From Litchfieldella qijiaojingensis (GTDB lineage: Bacteria > Pseudomonadota > Gammaproteobacteria > Pseudomonadales > Halomonadaceae): a stretch of 64,000 nt of DNA. Where the stretch lies: NCBI RefSeq assembly GCF_014651875.1, contig NZ_BMXS01000023.1:1-64000 (forward strand). The letters are read 5' to 3'. Every line of letters begins with the position of its first letter. Positions within the stretch are counted from its first letter, which is position 1. The notes under the pieces were generated by a model that saw only the letters and a program-made list of their open reading frames with translations, made no database searches and was not told the origin of the DNA. Positions 18,813-28,083 of this stretch are shown here, one piece after another. A program made the position numbers and the translations under genes.

Positions 18813-19310
18813 TCATTCATCTTCGGGCGGTGCTTCCAACTCCTCGAGCCCATCGAGGTAGCGTTGCAACTGTAGCGCCCGATCCTTCAATACGGCGTTG
18901 CGATGAAGTTGTTCGCCCAGCGGCCCCAAGCTGCCACTGCCCAACTCAGCGCGATAGAGTTCGACATGATATGCGGCGATGAATGCGAAGTCGGCGTCGC
19001 GACTGGCCTCCCATGCTTCCTGAGAGACAGCCAGCGCTTCACGCGCCTCGCTGCCCAGTACCCGTTTCAGCATCGTTGTCAGCCGTTGGATCTCGGCCTC
19101 CCAGTCGTCATGGGCCTGGGCCGCGCATTCACGCATCGCCTGGGTCGTCCAGCCGCCCTCCTCCATGCAGCTATCGGCCTGGTACTCGATGGGATGACTA
19201 GCCTCGGGTGTAGAGGCCGTATCTTCATCCTGAGCCATGCCGAGCGGTGTCCAACCGACCAGGAACCCGACCGCCAGGGCAAGAGAATACGGCAGTGTCA
19301 TGTGGTTCAT
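18813..19310 (-). CDS. Exported DUF1311/LprI-like protein
   Basis: This 165-residue protein has a signal peptide ending around MAQDED. The mature part has SCMEEGGWTTQAMRECAAQAHDDWEAEI, with the Cys pair and following amphipathic helices characteristic of DUF1311 (LprI N-terminal domain). VSQEAWEASRDADF comes next. Some family members inhibit host or phage lysozyme; most have unknown function. It lies 129 bases upstream of the Moco-fold gene in the same direction, and a MOSC gene follows upstream. The acidic tail APPEDE is low complexity. The function here is not resolved. Confidence 0.8.
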   Translation of the reverse strand: MNHMTLPYSLALAVGFLVGWTPLGMAQDEDTASTPEASHPIEYQADSCMEEGGWTTQAMRECAAQAHDDWEAEIQRLTTMLKRVLGSEAREALAVSQEAWEASRDADFAFIAAYHVELYRAELGSGSLGPLGEQLHRNAVLKDRALQLQRYLDGLEELEAPPEDE

Positions 19311-19337
19311 GGGCGTGCTCCTGTCGTTCTTCGGCTG

Positions 19338-20141
19338 TCAGCTAATGAGTTCCACCGGGCTCCCTACCTCCAGCGTTCCTCCTTTGATCACGATCAGGTT
19401 CTGACCGAAATAGACCTTGCCATCGACACCTTGACGATAACGAGCCAGGGTGCGCAATGGTTCACGCTCGGGAATAAAACCTCCCGTAGAAGGGTCCACC
19501 GTCACCATGGCACAGCGTGAGCAGGGCTTGTCCACGGCCAGTTCCACCTCGCCGATACGCAGCAAGCGCCAATCGTCCTCGGCATAGGGCAAACTGCCCG
19601 ATACCACCAGATTGGGCCGGAACTGCGCCATCCGATGCGTCGTCGACAGGCGCGTGTTGAGATCATCCAGCGACGCCTGGCCAATCAGCATCAGCGGATA
19701 ACCGTCGGCAAAACTGACCCGCTTGCCGATGGCCTGGCGATAACGCGGCGAGCGCTCGCCCAGCCACAGTAATTTCGCCGGTTCACCCACTACCTGCCCC
19801 ATCCACTCATCGGCACGTCCAGTGGTCGTAAGGCCAGCAAAACTGTCGCCCCATACCTGAGTGGTGAAGGGTGCGACCTCGAAGGACTCTTGCTCGAGCG
19901 GCAGATCGGGTAATTCGGGATGGTGAAGCACCAGGCCGTTGTCGTGCAGCGTGGTAGCGACTCGTTGCAACTGCGGGTGCGAACGCGCCGTGATGAAGGT
20001 GCCATCGGGTTTGGCCACCATAAAACGACGGTCACCCAGCAGGCCTTCCTCGCCGACCAACGCCTGTTGCACAGGCTCGCCTGCAGTGGATTTGATGGGA
20101 TAGCGATAGAGGCCCGAAAGAGTCGGAGTGTCGATGGACAT
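19338..20141 (-). CDS. MOSC-domain protein (YcbX/mARC-like)
   Basis: The 267-residue protein opens with the MOSC N-terminal barrel (LSGLYRYPIKSTAGEPVQQA, GLLGDRRFMVAKPDG) and continues into a MOSC domain. RFRPNLVVSGSLPYAEDDW-like and CSRCAMVTVDPSTG segments include the conserved Cys that binds the molybdenum in mARC and YcbX. Those relatives reduce N-hydroxylated compounds. Unlike E. coli YcbX there is no C-terminal 2Fe-2S ferredoxin domain, so an electron donor must be separate. It follows the DUF2189 gene after a terminator, so it likely has its own promoter in the short gap. Confidence 0.9.
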   Translation of the reverse strand: MSIDTPTLSGLYRYPIKSTAGEPVQQALVGEEGLLGDRRFMVAKPDGTFITARSHPQLQRVATTLHDNGLVLHHPELPDLPLEQESFEVAPFTTQVWGDSFAGLTTTGRADEWMGQVVGEPAKLLWLGERSPRYRQAIGKRVSFADGYPLMLIGQASLDDLNTRLSTTHRMAQFRPNLVVSGSLPYAEDDWRLLRIGEVELAVDKPCSRCAMVTVDPSTGGFIPEREPLRTLARYRQGVDGKVYFGQNLIVIKGGTLEVGSPVELIS

Positions 20142-20159
20142 GGGAGGCGTTCCTGGCCA

Positions 20160-20189
20160 GTAATATAAAGGGGGCGATCATTCGCCCCC
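20160..20189 (-). terminator. Terminator after the DUF2189 gene
   Basis: GGGGGCGA (20170-20177) pairs perfectly with TCGCCCCC (20182-20189) around a four-base loop. On the minus strand TTTATATTA follows. It lies 38 bases after the DUF2189 stop and before the MOSC start. Confidence 0.85.
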
Positions 20190-20226
20190 ACAGACTAGCC
20201 GGTTGCCCCATGGATGACCAGCCAGC

Positions 20227-21039
20227 TCAGGATGACTTGCCACCCTCGATACGCACCAGGTCTTCATAGGCATGCCAGCTTGCGTGCCCCAGTACCGGCA
20301 GGATCACCGCCAAGCCGATGTAGAAGGTCATTACACCAACCAGCACACAGCCGGTGAGGATCACAGCCCACAGCAACATGGGACGGAAATTGTTCGCCAC
20401 GGAACGAATACTGGCTTCAATGCCTTCCATGAAGGTCAGATCCTGATCCATCAGGGTCGGGATAGCCACCACGCTGATCGTGAAGGCGCCGAAAGCCAGC
20501 ACGGCCCCGACCGCCGTACCCACGGCCAGCATACCCAGGCCTTCCGGGGTCGTCAGTAGCGCCGTATAGAGAGTCTCCGGGCTCGGCACCTCGAAGCCGA
20601 AGAACAGCGCAAACAGCAACGTGGCCAACCGAATCCAGGCGAGAAAGAAGATCATCATCATCACGCCCATCATCGCGAGCTGACCGGTATGCGCGGTCCA
20701 GGCACCAAACGCATCGCCCAGGTTCGGCGCCTTGCCAGCCTCGAGCTTGCGACTGATCCCGTAGGAGCCGACCGCCACCAGCGGACCCAGGAACATGAAC
20801 CCCGCCACCAACGGCAACAACCAATGCCATAGCCCCATCACGAAGGCCCCAGCGGTCACGGCGATACTCAGGCCGACCCAGAACAACCCGTAGGCCAGAC
20901 TGACCGCTGCAGCCTGGCGAAAGTCGCGAAAGCCAGCCACCAGCCAGGTTCGTGGCTTATCCATTCCCACCTTGTTGATCACGATCGTGACTATCTTGGC
21001 ATCCGACGGCTTGTGCTTGTTGGTATCAGCAGCATTCAT
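20227..21039 (-). CDS. DUF2189 integral membrane protein
   Basis: This is a 270-residue inner-membrane protein with about six hydrophobic segments. It has the DUF2189 pattern: a cytoplasmic N-terminus, a GLFWVGLS-type helix, GFMFLGPLVAVGSYGISRKLEAGKAP, LMMVIFFLAW-type helix, and near the end DQDLTFMEGIEASIRSVANNFRPM followed by two helices. The function of the family is unknown. I chose ATG 21037-21039 with AAGGGG upstream; the longer frame to 21120 has no ribosome site. It is transcribed alone and ends at a strong terminator. Confidence 0.88.
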   Translation of the reverse strand: MNAADTNKHKPSDAKIVTIVINKVGMDKPRTWLVAGFRDFRQAAAVSLAYGLFWVGLSIAVTAGAFVMGLWHWLLPLVAGFMFLGPLVAVGSYGISRKLEAGKAPNLGDAFGAWTAHTGQLAMMGVMMMIFFLAWIRLATLLFALFFGFEVPSPETLYTALLTTPEGLGMLAVGTAVGAVLAFGAFTISVVAIPTLMDQDLTFMEGIEASIRSVANNFRPMLLWAVILTGCVLVGVMTFYIGLAVILPVLGHASWHAYEDLVRIEGGKSS

Positions 21040-21238
21040 AGCGTAACCCCTTATCCCGCGAGCGGAGAGCGAACGCACTCGGGCCGATTCCGTTGGCCCC
21101 GAGAGCAAAGTGGCCAACACAAGGCAAGATGCCTTAGCTCATCCTAAATGTAGACGACTGCCAGCGGACCCGCCGGGACTCTGCTTCAACGCCCAAACTG
21201 TGTGCCACCAACCACGCCCCGGCGGCAATGCCAACCAA

Positions 21239-21264
21239 AACGCCCCCGGCGAACCGGAGGCGTT
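21239..21264. terminator. Hairpin terminator between usp and the DUF2189 gene
   Basis: AACGCCCCCGG (21239-21249) pairs with CCGGAGGCGTT (21254-21264) with a single mismatch and a CGAA loop. TTTTGG follows on the minus strand and TGTTTCCC on the plus. It should end the TRAP-usp transcript. Confidence 0.75.
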
Positions 21265-21267
21265 GTT

Positions 21268-21340
21268 TCCCTAAAGAAGCGTTGAATGAATCAACAAGCG
21301 ATATCAACCGGGGCGTCGCTACGCCATAAGGCGCACAGAA
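21268..21340. repeat. Decayed copy of the MITE-like element found at 43611-43786
   Basis: Starting AAGAAGCGTTGAATGAATC, this stretch matches the left end of the element at 43631 (AAGGAAGCGCTGAATAAATC) at most positions, and the later AAGGCGCACAGAA also aligns with it. It abuts the usp stop codon at 21341. The right end is missing or too diverged to see. Confidence 0.6.
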
Positions 21341-21769
21341 CTAACGCACGATCATCACCGAGATCTTGGTGTGATGCACCACATGCTCGGCATTGGGGCC
21401 CAGCACGTAGTCGGCGAACTTGCGATTGCTGTGCGATGCCATCACGATCAAGTCGACCTCGAGTTTCTTGGCGGTCTTGATGATCGCCTCCCAAGGTGAA
21501 CCATCGACGAGCACGCACTGCACCGGAATATCGTCGGGTACATGCTGCTTGACGAACTCGTGTTGCGCCTCCGAGGCACTCTGGTGGACTTTCTCGGCGA
21601 ACCCCTCCGGGAAGTAGGAACCGACCAAGGGCATGCGATAATCCGGCAGCACCGTGACCACATGCAACGATGCCCCAAAGGTTCGGCACAACGTCAGCGC
21701 GGTAGGCAAGGCCTTCGACCAGGATGCCTCTTCGTTGAGATCCACCGGCAACAATATCTTGGTGTACAT
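21341..21769 (-). CDS. Universal stress protein of the TRAP operon (TeaD-like)
   Basis: This is a 142-residue UspA-fold protein. It starts MYTKILLPVDLNEEASWSKAL, has the helical dimer region, and ends with VDLIVMASHSNRKFADYVLGPNAEHVV. The ATP-binding pattern G-2x-G-9x-G(S/T) is only partly present (SHSNRKFADYVLGPNAEHV). Usp proteins encoded next to TRAP genes, such as TeaD in Halomonas, bind ATP and modulate transporter activity. The ATG is only 11 bases after the TRAP permease stop with GAGGGGAG, so the two are cotranslated. Regulation of this transporter is the inferred role. Confidence 0.9.
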   Translation of the reverse strand: MYTKILLPVDLNEEASWSKALPTALTLCRTFGASLHVVTVLPDYRMPLVGSYFPEGFAEKVHQSASEAQHEFVKQHVPDDIPVQCVLVDGSPWEAIIKTAKKLEVDLIVMASHSNRKFADYVLGPNAEHVVHHTKISVMIVR

Positions 21770-21780
21770 GGCTCCCCTCC

Positions 21781-24375
21781 TCAGGCGGTTGCCGCCAACA
21801 CTTGGTCATGACGTCGACGTCGCTGCAGCAAGACGATCAACGCAAAGACCAGGAATGCCGGTATCCACATCCACTCCTTCGTCCAGCGGTCCACCGGTGC
21901 CAGGACCTCGATGATTTCCTGATCGAAATCGAGGCCCAACTGTTCAGCCCTGCTGCCGAAGGTGACCATGTCGACAATGGCGCGACCGTCCTCGATCAGC
22001 AGCTCCAGGCCCAGATTCTCCAAACGCTCCTCACCGCTATCTCCCTCCGGTACCGGCAAGATCATGTATGTCGTCAACGGATCACCGAAGGCATCCTCAC
22101 CGCGCACTTGCAGCCGCAGCGTGCTGTCCTCATCGACATCGCCAAGCGCCTGAACGAACTGACCGGGGGGAATCGACTCGTAGGGATCATGGATCATGTC
22201 CATCCAGAAGCCCGGCCGGAACAGGGTGAAGGCCACCAGCAACAGCAGGATGCTCTCGTACCAGCGGCTGCGGGCAATTAAGAACCCTTGGGTCGCCGCG
22301 GCGAAGATCAGCATGGCGATGGTGGCGACCACGAAAATCACGATGCCTTGCAAGAAGGATACGTCGATCAGCAACAGATCGGTATTGAAGATGAAGAGGA
22401 ACGGCAAGGCGGCGGTACGCAGGCTGTAATAGAACGCCTGGAAGCCGGTGCGGATCGGATCGCCACCCGACACGGCCGCCGCAGCGAAGGATGCCAGTCC
22501 TACCGGTGGCGTGACATCGGCCATGATGCCGAAATAGAACACGAACAGGTGCACGGCGATCAACGGTACGAGCAGCCCGCTCTGTTCCCCGAGCTGGACG
22601 ATCACCGGCGCCAGCAATGCCGACACCACGATATAGTTGGCGGTAGTCGGCAGCCCCATGCCCAGGATCAGGCTAAGCACCGCAGTAAGCAGCAGGATCA
22701 GCAACAGGTTGCCCATGGAAAGGATCTCGACCACATCCGCCAGCACCAGGCCGACCCCGGTCTGCGATACCGCCCCCACGATGATGCCCGCCGTGGCAGT
22801 GGCAATACCGATGCCGATCATGTTGCGTGCCCCGGTCACCAGGCCGTCCCACAGGTCGACGCAACCTTCCTTGATATCCTCGCCCAGATTACTGCGGTGG
22901 CGGAACATGGCCGTTATCGGCCGCTGCGTGACGATGATGAAGATCATGAACACCGTGGCCCAGAAGGCCGAAAGCCCCGGGGACAGGCGTTCGACCATCA
23001 GGCACCACACCAGCAAGATCACTGGCAGGATATAGTGCAACCCGACCAGTACCGTTGGCCGAGTCTGCGGCAAGGAGACAATCTCCGAATCGGGATCGTC
23101 GAGTTCCAATTCGGGATAGCCGGCTCCCAGTTTGAGGAGGGCGACATAAACCACCGCCAGAACCACGGACACTACCCAAGGCGTGGCACCGCCAAGTACC
23201 GGTTTCAACCAGCCCAGGCCGTAATAGACGGCAAACGACAGCCCCATCAGCAGCAACAGCCCAGCCAGGAAGCCGACCACCTTGTGTAGCAATGGACGAA
23301 CGGGATTGCTCGATGGCAAGCCCTTGAGATTGGCCTTTAGGGCTTCGAGGTGAACGATGTAAACCAGCGCGATATATGAAATCAGTGCTGGCAGGAAGGC
23401 ATGCTTGATGACTTCGATATAGGGAATGCCAACGTACTCGACCATCAGGAAAGCGGCAGCCCCCATCACCGGCGGCATGATCTGGCCATTCACCGAGGAA
23501 GCCACTTCCACGGCCCCCGCTTTTTCCGCAGAAAAGCCGACCCGTTTCATCATCGGTACGGTAAAGGTTCCCGTGGTCACCACGTTGGCGATCGACGAGC
23601 CCGAAATCAGGCCGGTCATGCCCGAGGCAACGACCGCTGCCTTGGCCGGACCGCCCTTGTAATGGCCAAGCAGGGAGAAAGCGACCTTGATGAAATAGTT
23701 GCCGGCCCCAGCCTTGTCGAGTAGAGCACCGAACAACACGAACAGGAACACGAAGCTGGTCGATACGCCCAAGGCGATACCGAAAACCCCTTGAGTGGTC
23801 AGCCATTGGTGATTGATCAAGCCATAGAGGCTGACACCTCGGTGAGCCAGGATGCCCGGCATGTAGGGACCAGCCAGTGAGTAGACGATGAACACCGAGG
23901 CCACGATCATCAGCGGTGGCCCCAACGCGCGGCGCGTAGCTTCGAGCAGTAGCAGGATCCCCGCCACCCCGACGATCACGTCCTGCAGAATCGGCGCACC
24001 GGGGCGTTGAGCAAGATCCTCGTAGAACAGGAACATGTACGCGCCGCAGAAGGCCGCGGCGGCAGCCATGATCCAATCCTGTAACGGAATCCTGTCACGA
24101 GGCGAACGCTTCAACGCCGGGTAAGCCATGAAAGCCAGAAAGAGCGCGAAGGCCAAGTGTATCGAGCGGGCTTCGGTGGCGTTGAATACCCCAAAGCCGA
24201 GCATGAACGATAGCGGGGAAGCGATCCATAACTGAAACAACGACCAAGCCGCCGCGATGCCAACCAGCAGTTTGCCAGGAGTTCCCAGGGGCTTGCGAGC
24301 CCCGGAGTCACTGGAAGCTACCAAGTCCTCCAGATCCACATCCGTGCTCGAGGATGTCTTTTTGTCATTGCTCAT
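21781..24375 (-). CDS. TAXI-type TRAP transporter, fused small and large membrane subunits
   Basis: This is an 864-residue integral membrane protein carrying both the 4-helix (DctQ) and 12-helix (DctM) parts in one chain. The N-terminus to about 55 is hydrophilic, followed by about 18 predicted helices. The DctM-like core has GGPAKAAVVASGMTGLISGSSIANVVTTGTFT and MPPVMGAAAFLMVEYVGIPY, plus the second repeat GMGLPTTANYIVVSALLAP and MADVTPPVGLASFAAAAVSGG. It works with the adjacent TAXI binding protein as a Na+- or H+-driven importer; the substrate is unknown. ATG 24373-24375 has AGGG nearby. A soluble extra region near the C-terminus (about 745-840) precedes the last helix, as in other TAXI fusions. 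Confidence 0.94.
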   Translation of the reverse strand: MSNDKKTSSSTDVDLEDLVASSDSGARKPLGTPGKLLVGIAAAWSLFQLWIASPLSFMLGFGVFNATEARSIHLAFALFLAFMAYPALKRSPRDRIPLQDWIMAAAAAFCGAYMFLFYEDLAQRPGAPILQDVIVGVAGILLLLEATRRALGPPLMIVASVFIVYSLAGPYMPGILAHRGVSLYGLINHQWLTTQGVFGIALGVSTSFVFLFVLFGALLDKAGAGNYFIKVAFSLLGHYKGGPAKAAVVASGMTGLISGSSIANVVTTGTFTVPMMKRVGFSAEKAGAVEVASSVNGQIMPPVMGAAAFLMVEYVGIPYIEVIKHAFLPALISYIALVYIVHLEALKANLKGLPSSNPVRPLLHKVVGFLAGLLLLMGLSFAVYYGLGWLKPVLGGATPWVVSVVLAVVYVALLKLGAGYPELELDDPDSEIVSLPQTRPTVLVGLHYILPVILLVWCLMVERLSPGLSAFWATVFMIFIIVTQRPITAMFRHRSNLGEDIKEGCVDLWDGLVTGARNMIGIGIATATAGIIVGAVSQTGVGLVLADVVEILSMGNLLLILLLTAVLSLILGMGLPTTANYIVVSALLAPVIVQLGEQSGLLVPLIAVHLFVFYFGIMADVTPPVGLASFAAAAVSGGDPIRTGFQAFYYSLRTAALPFLFIFNTDLLLIDVSFLQGIVIFVVATIAMLIFAAATQGFLIARSRWYESILLLLVAFTLFRPGFWMDMIHDPYESIPPGQFVQALGDVDEDSTLRLQVRGEDAFGDPLTTYMILPVPEGDSGEERLENLGLELLIEDGRAIVDMVTFGSRAEQLGLDFDQEIIEVLAPVDRWTKEWMWIPAFLVFALIVLLQRRRRHDQVLAATA

Positions 24376-24429
24376 AAGCTTGCCCTGCTCATAATCAGTC
24401 GACGGGATAGAACGGAGCACAGAAACCAC

Positions 24430-24462
24430 GATGCGCGGCCTCCTACTGGATGACCGCGCATC
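24430..24462 (-). other. Intercistronic hairpin between the TAXI gene and its permease
   Basis: GATGCGCGG (24430-24438) and CCGCGCATC (24454-24462) form a perfect nine-base stem with a 15-base loop. There is no T-tract. It lies 33 bases after the binding-protein stop and 55 before the permease start. It probably protects the upstream mRNA or partially terminates, giving more binding protein than permease. Confidence 0.65.
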
Positions 24463-24495
24463 ATTCGTGGAGCCTATCACTCCTTACAGACTAGA

Positions 24496-25476
24496 TTATT
24501 CCTCGATCCAGCCACGTTCCACGTAGTAGCGCTTGGCCCCTTCATGCAACGGCGCGGAAAGCCCCTGGGAGATCATCTCCTCCTCGTTGAGGTTTTCGAA
24601 GGCCGGATGCAAGCGTTTGAAGCGATCGAAGTTCTCGAACACCGCCTTGACGGCCTCGTAGACAATGTCGGGGTCGGTATCGGCCGAGGTCACGAAAGTG
24701 GCCGCCACGCCGAAGGTTTCGACATCTTCCCCGTTGCCACGATACATGCCTCCCGGAATTACCGCCTTGGCGTAATAGGGGTATTCCTCGACCAAGCCAT
24801 CGATTTCGGGACCCGTTACCGGAATCAATCGAGCGTCGACGGTGGTGGTGGCCTCCTGGATGGAACCGTTGGGATGGCCGACCACATAGACCATGGCGTC
24901 GATGTTGTTATCGGCCAGGGCAGAAGCCTGCTCGGCGGCATCGAGTTGCGACGCCAGAGAGAAGGTGTCCTCGGTCCAGCCCATGGCATTCATGACCACC
25001 TCCATGGTGTTGCGCTGGCCGGACCCTGGGTTGCCGATATTGACGCGCTTGCCGGGGAAATCGCTGAAATGCTCGATACCCGAGTCGGTACGCGCCACCA
25101 CGGTAAGCGGCTCACCATGGATCTTGAACACGGCGCGCAGATCGTCGTAGGCATTATCCTCGAAGTTGCCAGTGCCATTGTAGGCTTGATACTGCACGTC
25201 GGACTGAACGACGCCCATGTCCAGTTCGCCGGCACGAATGCCGTTGACGTTGGCCACGGAACCGCCCGTCGAAGGCGCGTTACAACGAATGTTGTGCTCG
25301 TCGGAGCCGCGATTGATCAGACGGCAGACCGACTGCCCGACCACGTAATAGACCCCCGTCTGGCCGCCGGTCCCGATCGTGATGAAGCGTTCCTGCGCAA
25401 CCGCCGGTGACGAGATCATTGCCGCCCCGAGAAGCGCACTCGAAAAGGCTGCAGCGGTGAAAGCGTGGCGTTTCAT
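24496..25476 (-). CDS. TAXI-family TRAP solute-binding protein
   Basis: This is a 326-residue periplasmic binding protein with a signal peptide (MKRHAFTAAAFSSALLGAAM to AVAQE). The mature chain opens ITIGTGGQTGVYYVVGQSVC and has the TAXI motifs NAPSTGGSVANVNGIRAGELDMGVVQSDV, HFSDFPGKRVNIGNPGSGQR and VMNAMGW. The C-terminal TSADTDPDIVYEAVKAVFENFDRFKRLHPAF is also typical. TAXI proteins are often linked to glutamate or other carboxylates, but the substrate here cannot be read. ATG 25474-25476 follows AGAGGTG. It is the first gene of TAXI-permease-usp. Confidence 0.95.
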   Translation of the reverse strand: MKRHAFTAAAFSSALLGAAMISSPAVAQERFITIGTGGQTGVYYVVGQSVCRLINRGSDEHNIRCNAPSTGGSVANVNGIRAGELDMGVVQSDVQYQAYNGTGNFEDNAYDDLRAVFKIHGEPLTVVARTDSGIEHFSDFPGKRVNIGNPGSGQRNTMEVVMNAMGWTEDTFSLASQLDAAEQASALADNNIDAMVYVVGHPNGSIQEATTTVDARLIPVTGPEIDGLVEEYPYYAKAVIPGGMYRGNGEDVETFGVAATFVTSADTDPDIVYEAVKAVFENFDRFKRLHPAFENLNEEEMISQGLSAPLHEGAKRYYVERGWIEE

Positions 25477-25870
25477 GAAGACACCTCTTGACGTTGTTGG
25501 CACCATTGCCGACGGACTTGCCGCCTCGTTGTTTCCTTACTTGTCGCAATCTCACCTGGCCACGTCTGGCCTGGCTCGTACGGCATGCTGGTAGCGCACC
25601 CGAGCCGCGCCCATGCGACAGGCCTCGCCTTCCCGTCGCGCGGAGCCGATGCTAATCAAGCCTTTCGCGCTAGTTGAAGGGCTTGGAAGAGTTATAGCCG
25701 CAAACCCTACGCAGGGCCAACGACACGCCCTATCGCCATGGCCGACCGCGGATATCACCACGCACTACTTTAGCGTAAAACATACCATCTTTTGAGTGCT
25801 TTTCACTTAATGCTAATCCTAGTCGTCATCAGCGTTTACGGACCGTTAACTTTTCTTCGAATGTCGTTCA
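25477..25870. other. Intergenic region between kamA-like gene and TAXI operon
   Basis: These 394 bases hold no gene I can support. Part of it (about 25750-25870) is AT-rich relative to its surroundings and includes TTTAGCGTAAAACATACCATCTTTTG-like sequence, a plausible promoter zone for the TAXI operon. I could not assign boxes. No terminator hairpin was clear for the kamA-like gene. Confidence 0.5.
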
Positions 25871-27259
25871 CTACGAGACTTTGTGGATAAGGGCCTGTTT
25901 ACGCGACTTCATCGCCTCGAATTCGTCTTCATGAAAGAACCGCTTTTCGCCCAGAGCTGGCTGGAGATGGTGGAGCCAGGTAGCGCTCTCGTCATACTTG
26001 GCAAAGAAAGGTCGCTGTACCCAGTCGGCACTGCGTCCTTGGATGAAACGCAGCACGAAGACCTTCTCGCCGGCCACTTCGGTGATCCCCTGGATTTCCA
26101 CCTTGCCCGGATCGGCGGACATCGAAGGTCCACGAGCGGTACGCGCCAGCCCCGGTACCCGTTTCATGGCCTCGCGGTAGATCTCGAAGGCCCGGACCAG
26201 AGGCACTTCGAAGTAATGCCGCGCGCCGGTATCGCGCTCGACGAACATGTAATAGGGAATCATCCCCAGCCGTACCTGAGTGGTCCACATCCGCGCCCAG
26301 ACGTCAGCATCGGCGTTGATGTGATTGAGCAGCGGTGCCTGGGTGCGAATCTCGGCGCCAGTGGCACGGATACGACGGATCGCCTCGCGGCAGATGGGGG
26401 TTTCCATCTCGCGCCAGTGGTTGAAGTGGGCCATGAAGGCGACGTGCTTGCCCGCCTGAACCAACTCGCGGAACAGTGCCAGAATATCCTCCGCATCGGG
26501 GTCGGTGACGAAGCGATACGGCCAGAAGGTCAGGCTCTTGGAGCCGATGCGTATGTCCTGGACATGATCGAGTTCCGGCTTCGTCAATCCTTCCAGGTAC
26601 ATGCGCAAGTGCTTGGCCTTCATCACCATGGGATCGCCGCCGGTCATCAGCAGGTCGGTGACCTCGGTGTGCTCGGCCAGGTAACGATGCAGCGAATCGG
26701 CCTCGTTGGAAGCGAACTTGAGATCCTTATCACCGACGAACTGCGCCCAGCGGAAACAGAAGGTGCAGTAACTATGGCAAACCTGGCCTTGGCTGGGGAA
26801 GAACAGCACCGTTTCCTGGTACTTGTGCTGCATGCCCGGCAACGGCTCGCCATCGAGCAGCGGTAGGTTGAGATCCATCTGCCCCGCCGGATGGGGATTG
26901 AGTTCGCCGCGTATGCGTTCGACCACCGGCTTGAGCTCTTCCATGGAGGCGTCGCGCTTCAACAGCTCGGCAACCTCGTCGAAGTGATCCGGCAACAGCA
27001 TGCCCCGCTGGGGAAAGGTCAATTGGAAGACGGGATCGTCCGGCACCTTGTCCCAGTCGATCAACTCATCGATCACGTACTGATTGACGCGGAACGGCAA
27101 CACCTGGCTGACCACCCGCATGTCGAAGCGCAGGCCTTCAGACAGCTTCTGTATAGCCTCGATCTTGTCCAGTTGGCGATGGGTATAGACCTTGAACTGA
27201 CGCGCCTCGAAGGCCTCGGCCCGCGGATCTCCCAGTTCGATATTCACACGCTGATTCAT
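25871..27259 (-). CDS. KamA-family radical SAM aminomutase
   Basis: This 462-residue enzyme of the lysine 2,3-aminomutase family uses 4Fe-4S, SAM and PLP to move an amino group by one carbon. The radical SAM cluster motif is CHSYCTFCFRWAQFV (Cys161, 165, 168). It is followed by LLMTGGDPMVMKA, and Lys386 in SADPGKVEIQG corresponds to the PLP lysine region. The C-terminal zinc-binding cysteines of clostridial KamA are not evident. In halophiles relatives of this family can serve N-epsilon-acetyl-beta-lysine synthesis, but no acetyltransferase is adjacent, so the substrate is open. It is monocistronic here and divergent from the macro-domain gene. Confidence 0.85.
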   Translation of the reverse strand: MNQRVNIELGDPRAEAFEARQFKVYTHRQLDKIEAIQKLSEGLRFDMRVVSQVLPFRVNQYVIDELIDWDKVPDDPVFQLTFPQRGMLLPDHFDEVAELLKRDASMEELKPVVERIRGELNPHPAGQMDLNLPLLDGEPLPGMQHKYQETVLFFPSQGQVCHSYCTFCFRWAQFVGDKDLKFASNEADSLHRYLAEHTEVTDLLMTGGDPMVMKAKHLRMYLEGLTKPELDHVQDIRIGSKSLTFWPYRFVTDPDAEDILALFRELVQAGKHVAFMAHFNHWREMETPICREAIRRIRATGAEIRTQAPLLNHINADADVWARMWTTQVRLGMIPYYMFVERDTGARHYFEVPLVRAFEIYREAMKRVPGLARTARGPSMSADPGKVEIQGITEVAGEKVFVLRFIQGRSADWVQRPFFAKYDESATWLHHLQPALGEKRFFHEDEFEAMKSRKQALIHKVS

Positions 27260-27549
27260 GCCATCTCCTCTTGGTCATCATGCAGCGCATGGTCGGACAC
27301 GGCACTTCTCGACCGATGGGGCACGGCCGACGCACTGCATGGTGGTCATTCGGGGACGGCCATTGGTACAGACTCGAGAGAATAGTTGCAAGTCTTGCGG
27401 CCTTTTGTAACGAATGTCTCGAAAAACCTGCGAAAACGAGACGATTCAGTCAGCCAACGCCAGCGCTAACGACACCCTGCCAACTCGACTGGCATGCGTT
27501 AGGCTGATGAATGTCGATTGATGCCAGAAAGCTTCCAAAGGAGGTTGTC

Positions 27550-28083
27550 ATGGCGCCAACACAAGTCACGATCGAATGCGTCAAGGGCGACATCGCTAAC
27601 CAACCGGACATCGATGCCGTGGTCAATGCCGCCAACGCCCAGCTACGCACCGGCGGTGGCGTGGCCGGGGCCCTGCACCGTGCCGCTGGCCCAGGACTGG
27701 CAGAAGAATGCCGGCCGCTGGCGCCGATCAAGCCGGGTCAGGCGGTGATCAGCGGCGCCCACAACCTGCCCAACCGGCATGTGATCCACTGCCTGGGGCC
27801 GGTATATGGAGTCGACGAGCCTTCGGACGAGTTGCTTGCCGCCTGCTACCGCAATGCCCTGATCCTGGCTGAGGAACACGAACTGACGTCCGTGGCGTTT
27901 CCCTCGCTCTCTACCGGTGCGTTCGGTTATCCCATGAAAGAAGCCACGCGCATCGCATTGAGCACGGTGATCGACGCCAGTCGGAATTGCCAGTACTTGC
28001 GGCTGATACGCTTCGTGCTGTTCGACGACAACGCCACGGACCTGCACCGCCAGACACTGGAAGACTTGCAGCGACAGGGCTAG
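27550..28083 (+). CDS. Macro-domain ADP-ribose hydrolase (YmdB-like)
   Basis: The 177-residue single macro domain probably deacetylates O-acetyl-ADP-ribose or removes ADP-ribose from proteins. It has VKGDIANQPDIDAVVNAAN near the start and LRTGGGVAGALHRAAGPGL with the catalytic-loop glycines. HCLGPVYG and PSLSTGAFGYPMKEAT complete the ADP-ribose pocket. The start ATG 27550-27552 has a perfect AAAGGAGG site; the frame from 27511 is not needed. The 3' end overlaps the convergent DUF4124 gene by four bases. An ADP-ribosylglycohydrolase is encoded 12 kb away at 40515. Confidence 0.94.
   Translation: MAPTQVTIECVKGDIANQPDIDAVVNAANAQLRTGGGVAGALHRAAGPGLAEECRPLAPIKPGQAVISGAHNLPNRHVIHCLGPVYGVDEPSDELLAACYRNALILAEEHELTSVAFPSLSTGAFGYPMKEATRIALSTVIDASRNCQYLRLIRFVLFDDNATDLHRQTLEDLQRQG

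Noticed and set aside
22288-23289. Plus-strand open frame opposite the TRAP permease
   Set aside because: His/Gln-rich antisense artefact with no ribosome site or recognisable fold.
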